Source: Anaerolineaceae bacterium
Lineage (GTDB): Bacteria > Chloroflexota > Anaerolineae > 4572-78
DNA length: 15,045 nt
Direction of reading: 5' to 3'
Assembly (NCBI GenBank): GCA_024762375.1
Contig: JANTHQ010000013.1
Span: 1-15,045, forward strand
Part shown: in pieces, positions 6,724-12,276 of the stretch
Layout of the letters: the number at the start of each line of letters is the position of its first letter
Numbering within the stretch: position 1 is the stretch's first letter
Program-made: the position numbers and the translations under genes
Notes under the pieces: generated by a model
The model's input: only the letters and a program-made list of their open reading frames with translations
Database searches by the model: none
Told to the model about the DNA's origin: nothing

Positions 6724-7985
6724 ACGTTAACCGCCTCTGTTTCGGGAACATTGCGCCAATCGCAGTCAAATAAAAATCGACCGCTGCTGGTTGGTTTGCC
6801 AACCACTCGTAATTTGATAAATCGTTTCCAATCAAACCGCTCGGTATGTGTTGAATTCCAAAGTGTAAAAAAGAAGTTCAACACCTGATTGTTCACCGGC
6901 ATCCGTTCGAAAGTAATGTCGATATATCCCGTTCGCCCAATGGGGCCAAATTCTACCGCAAAATCGCGATTGGTGGCCTGAAACATATTGCCGCGTGTGG
7001 TATCGCGGATTACCAGGTCGAGCAGAGGATTTTCGACAGGTTCGTTGGTTTTATATGCCACTCGGACCGTCAAGGGTTCGTTGTACCGAATTTGGTCAAC
7101 GGATTGCCCATGCTCGTTCAAAAACGAAATATCGGTCATTATCATCCGACCACTGCCGTTTACTTCATTCATATTACTACCATCTTCAATATGTTGATTA
7201 TCTTGTTGCTGCATCATATCATTGGTATAGGCAGCCAGCGCTTCGCCGGGGGTGCCGATAAGTTGAATGGCACCTTGTTTCATATATGCGACCCGGTCAC
7301 AAAAACTTGAAACATGGTGCATGTTGTGCGACACAAAAACAACCGTTGTGCCGGCCTCGCGGATTTCGCCAATTTTATTCAAACACCGGCTTTGGAACGA
7401 CACATCGCCAACGCTTAAAACTTCGTCAACCAACAGCACTTCCGGGTCGGTGTGAACCGCCACCGAAAATCCCAACCGAACATACATCCCCGATGAATAC
7501 CGCTTGACAGGGGTTTCCATAAAATCTTCCAGCTCGGCGAATTGTACAATATCGTCATACAGCCGGTCGATTTTTGTTTTTGGCAAACCCAAAATGGACC
7601 CATTCAGATAGACATTTTCCCGCCCGGTCAAATCGGGGTGGAACCCGGCGCCGAGTTTTATCAGCGCGCCGATGCGTCCGCGAACGGTAATTTCACCGTC
7701 TGACGGGCTGATGATACCCGCCAGCAGCGACAGGGCGGTGGTTTTTCCGGCGCCATTTGGACCGATGAGTCCCATCACTTCGCCCCGCCGAACATCAAAC
7801 GACACATTTCGCAATGCCCATAGAATATTGTGGTCGTTGGTAATGCGTTCGTCGGCAACCATTGACGGAGCCAAACGCTTACCTTGTAAAAATTCAGGCA
7901 ATAAATAGCGCATATGTGCGCGACGACTACCCAATAAATAATATTTTGAAATGTTGTTAAACTGAACTGCCGGTTGCTGCGCCAT
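6720..7985 (-). CDS. Wzt-type polysaccharide ABC transporter ATPase with C-terminal glycan-binding domain, 421 aa
   Basis: ATPase of an ABC-2 polysaccharide exporter. The nucleotide-binding domain (about 1-255) has Walker A GPNGAGKT at 75-82, signature YSSGM at 163-167, Walker B LLVDE at 184-188 and the switch His220. Residues about 275-415 form an extra beta-rich domain matching the Wzt C-terminal fold. In E. coli O9a that domain binds the capped end of the O-antigen before export. KpsT and TagH-type ATPases lack this domain or carry different ones. Two in-frame ATGs exist. I chose 7985 because GAGGA lies about six bases upstream, whereas the ATG at 7997 overlaps the permease stop as TAATG without a ribosome site. 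It pairs with the permease directly upstream and overlaps the sulfotransferase downstream by four bases. Confidence 0.93.
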   Translation of the reverse strand: MAQQPAVQFNNISKYYLLGSRRAHMRYLLPEFLQGKRLAPSMVADERITNDHNILWALRNVSFDVRRGEVMGLIGPNGAGKTTALSLLAGIISPSDGEITVRGRIGALIKLGAGFHPDLTGRENVYLNGSILGLPKTKIDRLYDDIVQFAELEDFMETPVKRYSSGMYVRLGFSVAVHTDPEVLLVDEVLSVGDVSFQSRCLNKIGEIREAGTTVVFVSHNMHHVSSFCDRVAYMKQGAIQLIGTPGEALAAYTNDMMQQQDNQHIEDGSNMNEVNGSGRMIMTDISFLNEHGQSVDQIRYNEPLTVRVAYKTNEPVENPLLDLVIRDTTRGNMFQATNRDFAVEFGPIGRTGYIDITFERMPVNNQVLNFFFTLWNSTHTERFDWKRFIKLRVVGKPTSSGRFLFDCDWRNVPETEAVNV

Positions 7986-7996
7986 ACTTTTCCTCA

Positions 7997-8818
7997 TTAA
8001 ATAATATCTGACATTGCCATTTCAAGTCGTTTAAAATACCAATACGCCACCACGAATAACAGCACGGCTGTAACCAGCGCAATGCTCAAAGCGCCGAAAT
8101 CCGGCATCTGGCCGTGTAAAATTACGCGCCGATATGAATCGATGATACTTGCCATCGGATTGAGCATGTAAAGCCATCGCCATCGCTCCGGCACTTGATC
8201 AATCGGATATATCACCGGCGACGCATACATCCACAATTGCATTGCCAGTGGCACAGCAAACGAGATATCGCGCAAAAACACGCTGATAGCCGAACCCAAA
8301 AGCCCAATGGCTGCAGCCAATATAATCTGAATACCCAGTAAAAATGGCACATATAAAATGGTGACATGCAATGGAATTTTGTACCACCAAAGCAATCCAA
8401 TGAATACGATGGATGCCACAGCAAAATCTACCAGTCGGGAAAGAACCGCCGAAAGCGGCAATATCTCTCGTGGAAAGTATATTTTTGTCACCAATTGCAT
8501 GTTTTGTAAAATGCTGGGAACCGCCGAGTTTATGGAACCGGAGAAGAATGTCCATGGCAAAATTGCAGCATAGGCAAATACCGGATATGGCACGTCGCCA
8601 CTGGATACGCGCAGAAACCCGCCAAAGATGATGCTGATTACCACCATCTGGAAAACGGGTTGCACCAATGCCCAGCCAAAACCTAACGCCGACTGCCGGT
8701 AGCGGCCTTTTATTTCGCGCATTGTCCATACCCACAGTAATTCTTTAAAACGGTATAGTAACCCAAAGCTGTCTGAGAATGGTCGCTTTGGTTTTAAAAT
8801 TGTTACGTCTGTTGTCAT
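7997..8818 (-). CDS. Wzm-type polysaccharide ABC transporter permease, 273 aa
   Basis: Membrane half of the ABC-2 exporter that would move the lipid-linked glycan across the cytoplasmic membrane. The soluble N-terminus runs into REIKGRYRQSALGFGWALVQP (34-54), a signature of this permease family. Six hydrophobic segments follow at roughly 45-68, 78-98, 125-145, 152-182, 186-204 and 242-262. The stretch ASPVIYPIDQVPERW (199-213) with YMLNPMASIIDSYRR after it is the typical re-entrant region between segments 5 and 6. Length is normal. The start at 8818 has AAAGGAG a few bases upstream. The matching ATPase gene starts 11 bases after its stop. The 73-base gap upstream is the largest gap from the dehydrogenase down to the second glycosyltransferase. 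Confidence 0.93.
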   Translation of the reverse strand: MTTDVTILKPKRPFSDSFGLLYRFKELLWVWTMREIKGRYRQSALGFGWALVQPVFQMVVISIIFGGFLRVSSGDVPYPVFAYAAILPWTFFSGSINSAVPSILQNMQLVTKIYFPREILPLSAVLSRLVDFAVASIVFIGLLWWYKIPLHVTILYVPFLLGIQIILAAAIGLLGSAISVFLRDISFAVPLAMQLWMYASPVIYPIDQVPERWRWLYMLNPMASIIDSYRRVILHGQMPDFGALSIALVTAVLLFVVAYWYFKRLEMAMSDII

Positions 8819-8841
8819 ATGCTCCTTTTCCCCTCACGGAT

Positions 8842-8866
8842 GTGTTTCTTTATAAAGCGAAAACAC
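8842..8866. repeat. Imperfect inverted repeat between the propeller gene and the permease gene
   Basis: GTGTTT (8842-8847) pairs with AAACAC (8861-8866), and inside it CTTTATAAAG (8848-8857) is a perfect palindrome. It lies in the 73-base gap after the sialidase-like gene on the minus strand. There is no run of T after it in the minus-strand direction, so it does not look like a Rho-independent terminator. An RNA processing or attenuation site, or a protein-binding site, is possible. Confidence 0.35.
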
Positions 8867-8891
8867 TATCTTATTCTGTCAGTTTTTTGTT

Positions 8892-10472
8892 TTATACGTG
8901 ATGTCGCAATCGAAAATATACAAAGCCCGCCACGGGAATAATCGAAAGTAATGTGCCAACCAAGATTGCCCAACCGGGATTTTTGTTTTGCCCGGATGCC
9001 GGTGGTACGGCTTCAACCTGCGATGCCCGGTATGGTAATTCGGGGGTTACGTTGGGCAGCGATGGTGTGGGGGTGGCGGTAGGCGTTGGGGTGGCTGTAG
9101 CTGTGGACCACGGTTGAGCCGGTTCGGTAACGGCTCCATTCACGCGGCAATCCATCACGATGACCTCTTGCGTTAAATAGCTGAACCATGCAGCCACCAA
9201 TTTGTTGCCCTCAATGAAAGTCACGGTTGAAAATGCACCACCAATATCGCCCAGTTTCCCATCGCCAAAGTTACCCACCGGTTCCGGGCTGCGCCAAATT
9301 GTTCCGCCTTCCCAAACGCTGTGCCACAACGTGTTGGTAGAGCCTCGCGCTTCGGCTTGGGCGCAGCCGGGAAAACGACACACGTCGCCCGAACCTTCAC
9401 GGATGCGGCGCACCAAAAACGCATGCAATCGCCCGGTACTGTCACGCAATAAATATGTGAATCCGTTATCTGCAATTAACCATGGAAATGTATCTACCGG
9501 TTCAGTCCAAGTTTCGCCGTCATCATACGAGTATTGTGCCTGCGGATATGCCCGAAAGCCACCTTCCCACATGACCACCAACTGATTTTTGTCCAATAGC
9601 GCCAGGTTTGTCCAATCTCGTTCGTACTCATTGCCTTCGCGGGTATCGAGCACAACGGGCACACTCCAAGTTTTTCCGCTATCAATCGATTTGGCAAAAT
9701 AGATTGCTTGCCCATTGCCCGACAAATCCCATTCCGTCCAAGTGGCATAAATATGATTGGGCGGAGCGACCAACATTCGAATATTGCTGGCGCCTCTATC
9801 CAACCCGCTGAAAAGGAAGATGTCTTCGGGGTCTGACCACGTTGCGCCGGCATCAGTCGAGTGAATATATGCAACAGATGATGCGTCGTTTTCTCGGCTG
9901 GTGCCATATAAAATGTGGATTGTGGACGGCGGCTCGTATGCAATATCAAATGAATACTGGGTACCTGCCTGGTCTTCTGCCAGCAGATACGGTTTATCCC
10001 ATGCCGAAGCCATTCCCGCCTGGTCGGCACGCCCCGTGCTGTAATAAAATGTGTTATCAGGGCCCATCCACGCCAAATGAATAATCCCTTTTTCATCCAA
10101 TACACCGCGAACACCGGTAATTTTCCGGTTATCGTGGTCACGGGGGGAAAGGAAAATATCAATCGGCGTAGACCAATTCGTTCCATCCCATTTTGAATAC
10201 ATAATGGCATCGGTACCCCCGCCACCGGGCGACCCGAAAACGCGTTCTGCCCAAAACAAATGGGCCACACCGGCCGGGTCGGCAATCAAAAACGGGTCGA
10301 TAGATGAATAGCCTTCCGAGTTTGACAAATTCATCGGCGCGCTGCAGCTGGAAATGCTTCCGGGCTCCTGAGCGTTCGCCAAAAGCATCAACCGGGCTTG
10401 AACAATCGTTGTCACGGTGATGGTTATGGTCAATAACAATAGGGTTATAATTTTATTGGAAGGTTTTTTCAT
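8892..10472 (-). CDS. Secreted sialidase-fold beta-propeller with C-terminal membrane anchor, 526 aa
   Basis: Predicted surface protein. Residues 1-35 form a signal peptide with a long hydrophobic core, ending near Ala-Asn-Ala-Gln. The body (about 45-450) is a sialidase-superfamily propeller with three clear Asp boxes (S-x-D-x-G-x-x-W): STDAGATW at 205-212, SIDSGKTW at 262-269 and SYDDGETW at 315-322. A degenerate box lies at 93-100. A Thr/Pro linker (456-471) leads to a membrane helix at about 500-520 and a basic tail (RLRHHV). The protein would be anchored in the cytoplasmic membrane with its propeller outside. The FRIP motif and an obvious arginine triad of true sialidases are not apparent, so glycan binding is as likely as hydrolysis. 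It sits between the nucleotide-sugar dehydrogenase and the exporter, 16 bases after the former. The start has only a weak GGA ribosome site. Confidence 0.8.
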   Translation of the reverse strand: MKKPSNKIITLLLLTITITVTTIVQARLMLLANAQEPGSISSCSAPMNLSNSEGYSSIDPFLIADPAGVAHLFWAERVFGSPGGGGTDAIMYSKWDGTNWSTPIDIFLSPRDHDNRKITGVRGVLDEKGIIHLAWMGPDNTFYYSTGRADQAGMASAWDKPYLLAEDQAGTQYSFDIAYEPPSTIHILYGTSRENDASSVAYIHSTDAGATWSDPEDIFLFSGLDRGASNIRMLVAPPNHIYATWTEWDLSGNGQAIYFAKSIDSGKTWSVPVVLDTREGNEYERDWTNLALLDKNQLVVMWEGGFRAYPQAQYSYDDGETWTEPVDTFPWLIADNGFTYLLRDSTGRLHAFLVRRIREGSGDVCRFPGCAQAEARGSTNTLWHSVWEGGTIWRSPEPVGNFGDGKLGDIGGAFSTVTFIEGNKLVAAWFSYLTQEVIVMDCRVNGAVTEPAQPWSTATATPTPTATPTPSLPNVTPELPYRASQVEAVPPASGQNKNPGWAILVGTLLSIIPVAGFVYFRLRHHV

Positions 10473-10488
10473 AAAATATCCATCCTGA

Positions 10489-11787
10489 TTACAAGCGGAA
10501 AATACGGGCAGATGCTCCGGTATCTGTTACGGCATTTCGGGTGTCCACAATTACTTTAGCCGCAGCCGCGATGCTTGTCCAATCGTATGTGCTGTGTGCG
10601 GTGATAACCACCACACAATCCATCGAAGATATGACATCCGGCGTTAAGGGCAACGAAGTCATCAATGTACCATTCATTTTCAACGATGGCACAAATGGGT
10701 CATTGTAATACAACTCGGCGCCGCGCAGTTCCAACAGACGCAGCACATCCAGCGCGGGCGATTCGCGCACATCGTCAATATCGGGTTTGTATGCCACGCC
10801 GAGCATCAAAATACGTGCGCCGTTGACGGCTTTGCGGTCTGCATTCAGCGCATCGACAACTTTATCCACCACATAAATGGGCATTTCGGCGTTGATTTCG
10901 CCCGCCAGTTGGATGAAACGCGCATTATAATTGACTTGTTTCAGTTTCCACGAAAGGTAGTGCGGGTCAACGGGAATGCAATGCCCGCCAACGCCGGGTC
11001 CGGGTACAAATTTCATATACCCATACGGTTTGGTTGCTGCCGCATCAACAATTTCCCAGATATTCAATCCGAGTTTGTCGCACATAATGGCCATTTCGTT
11101 TACCAATGCGATATTCACCGAGCGAAATGTGTTTTCCAACAGTTTGGTCATTTCGGCTGCCATCGGCGAAGAAACGGGCACAACCCGCTCGATAATCGTT
11201 TGGTAAAATGCCACGGCCAGCGATTGGCACATCGGCGTGATGCCACCGACTACCTTCGGCACATTTTGCAGGTGATAGCGCGCGTTGCCGGGGTCAATTC
11301 GTTCCGGCGAAAACGCAACAAACAAATCTTCTCCCACCTTCAATCCCGATTCTTCGAGCATTGGCGCCAACAAATCTTCGGTTGTTCCGGGGAAGGTTGT
11401 GCTTTCTAGCACCACCAGCACATCCGGTTTCAAATTGTCGCGCAACACTTCGCCAACCGCCAAAATATATGAAACATCCGGGTCTCCGGATTTATTGAGC
11501 GGCGTGGGCACGCAGATGATTACCACATCCACATCTGGAATATGAGCGTAATCGGCGAAGGCCTGCAAGCGGTTATCGGCGACCACTGCCGCCAATTGTG
11601 CATCCGGAATGTCTTGAACCACACTCTCGCCCCGATTGATGCGTGCCACTTTCTTGGCATTGACATCAATACCCACAACCGAAAACCCTGCTTCGGAACA
11701 AGCCACGGCAAGTGGCAATCCAACATACCCCAACCCGATTACGGCAATTTTCGCCTGTCTCGTTTGGATTTTTTCAGAAAGATTCAT
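10489..11787 (-). CDS. Nucleotide-sugar 6-dehydrogenase (UDP-GlcNAc/ManNAc dehydrogenase type), 432 aa
   Basis: NAD-dependent four-electron oxidation of the C6 hydroxyl of a UDP-sugar to a carboxylate, giving a UDP-uronic acid for polysaccharide assembly. The N-terminal Rossmann motif is IAVIGLGYVGLPLA (14-27). SPERIDPGN (160-168) and LLENTFR (216-222) belong to the central domain. The catalytic Cys270 lies in GPGVGGHCIPVDPHYL (263-278), and GVAYKPDIDDVRESP (330-344) is the C-terminal binding motif. The GGHCIPVDPHYL form points to the WbpA/WecC (N-acetylhexosamine) branch more than to UDP-glucose dehydrogenase, but exact substrate assignment by eye is unsafe. The ATG follows GAGGG at six bases. 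It is the first gene of the minus-strand cluster, behind the divergent spacer that carries a plausible promoter. Confidence 0.93.
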   Translation of the reverse strand: MNLSEKIQTRQAKIAVIGLGYVGLPLAVACSEAGFSVVGIDVNAKKVARINRGESVVQDIPDAQLAAVVADNRLQAFADYAHIPDVDVVIICVPTPLNKSGDPDVSYILAVGEVLRDNLKPDVLVVLESTTFPGTTEDLLAPMLEESGLKVGEDLFVAFSPERIDPGNARYHLQNVPKVVGGITPMCQSLAVAFYQTIIERVVPVSSPMAAEMTKLLENTFRSVNIALVNEMAIMCDKLGLNIWEIVDAAATKPYGYMKFVPGPGVGGHCIPVDPHYLSWKLKQVNYNARFIQLAGEINAEMPIYVVDKVVDALNADRKAVNGARILMLGVAYKPDIDDVRESPALDVLRLLELRGAELYYNDPFVPSLKMNGTLMTSLPLTPDVISSMDCVVVITAHSTYDWTSIAAAAKVIVDTRNAVTDTGASARIFRL

Positions 11788-11855
11788 ACAATACCCTCGT
11801 AACAGATTTCTGGCGATTGAACGCCACTGATTTTTTTAACATTTTTGGTAAGGCT

Positions 11856-11884
11856 TATATAAATAACGCAGCCATTTGGTACAA
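11856..11884 (-). promoter_or_regulatory. Possible sigma70-type promoter of the minus-strand cluster
   Basis: Read on the minus strand, TTGTAC (11884-11879) and TATATA (11861-11856) are separated by exactly 17 bases and face the dehydrogenase gene. Each box matches the consensus at four of six positions. It would give a 5' untranslated region of about 60 bases. The match could be chance in an AT-rich spacer. Confidence 0.35.
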
Positions 11885-11892
11885 GATGACTG

Positions 11893-11906
11893 AACTCGGT
11901 TGAGTT
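11893..11906. promoter_or_regulatory. Perfect inverted repeat AACTC-ggtt-GAGTT beside the putative promoter
   Basis: A five-base perfect inverted repeat with a four-base loop lies eight bases upstream of the possible -35 box of the minus-strand promoter. Its position would suit an operator or activator site controlling the divergent genes. It is short and could occur by chance. Confidence 0.25.
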
Positions 11907-11943
11907 AACAAGGTTAGTTCATTGCACCGAACCGGCTACTAAC

Positions 11944-12032
11944 TGCCAAAAGCAGCCCTCGCCACATTTTGCATTCCCCCATTCATCACCAACGCCATCC
12001 AACTACCTGCTTTTGCGATAATAGTTTTGGCA
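11944..12032 (+). promoter_or_regulatory. Overlapping long-range complementary segments (possible RNA leader structure)
   Basis: TGCCAAAA (11944-11951) is complementary to TTTTGGCA (12025-12032). The overlapping CAAAAGCAG (11947-11955) is complementary to CTGCTTTTG (12007-12015). The two pairings share the bases CAAAA, so they exclude each other. If transcribed toward the propeller gene, this could form two alternative hairpins. No known riboswitch class is recognised. Confidence 0.3.
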
Positions 12033-12073
12033 ATTACCAGCTAGTCGAGTTTTTTATCCGCCATCGTCAAACG

Positions 12074-12083
12074 AAAGGAGGTG
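12074..12083 (+). promoter_or_regulatory. Orphan consensus Shine-Dalgarno AAAGGAGGTG
   Basis: This matches the complement of the 16S rRNA 3' end almost perfectly, yet no ATG, GTG or TTG stands in a usable position 4-15 bases downstream. The first start-like codon in an open frame is the TTG at 12123, about 40 bases away. The real start of the propeller gene lies almost 200 bases further on. Confidence 0.4.
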
Positions 12084-12261
12084 TAATTAAAAACTTTTAC
12101 AACTGAATATTCATTCTGCAGGTTGATGAATTCGACTGGTAAACACCGATGCAATTTCACGGTATATTTCGCCGGGTTTTTGCACAACAAACCCCTTTTC
12201 ACAACACCACGCTTTTATTCATTATTATTCTTCATTGCGCTGGCAGGTTGTGACAAGGCTC

Positions 12262-12268
12262 AGGAGGA
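12262..12268 (+). promoter_or_regulatory. Ribosome binding site of the propeller gene
   Basis: AGGAGGA stands eight bases before the ATG at 12277. This strong, well-spaced site fixes the start of the plus-strand gene. Confidence 0.8.
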
Positions 12269-12276
12269 ATTATCCT

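Larger units (their letters stand above)
11788..12276. other. Divergent intergenic spacer, 489 bases
   Basis: Spacer between the minus-strand dehydrogenase and the plus-strand propeller gene. I see a possible minus-strand promoter (11856-11884), a small inverted repeat beside it (11893-11906), long-range complementary segments (11944-12032), an orphan consensus Shine-Dalgarno (12074-12083), and the real ribosome site of the propeller gene (12262-12268). A 95-codon frame starts at a TTG at 12123, contains a lipobox-like stretch and overlaps the propeller gene; I do not call it a gene. I recognise no tRNA or known riboswitch. Confidence 0.6.

Noticed and set aside
8842..8866. Rho-independent terminator after the sialidase-like gene
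   Set aside because: The inverted repeat has a weak AT-rich stem and no T-run following in the minus-strand direction, so I list it only as a repeat.
10489..11787. Calling the dehydrogenase UDP-glucose dehydrogenase specifically
   Set aside because: The catalytic motif form favours the N-acetylhexosamine branch, but eye inspection cannot settle the substrate, so no gene symbol was given.
11788..12276. Known riboswitch (cyclic-di-GMP, cobalamin) or tRNA in the divergent spacer
   Set aside because: I looked for the conserved boxes of these classes and for a cloverleaf and found none.
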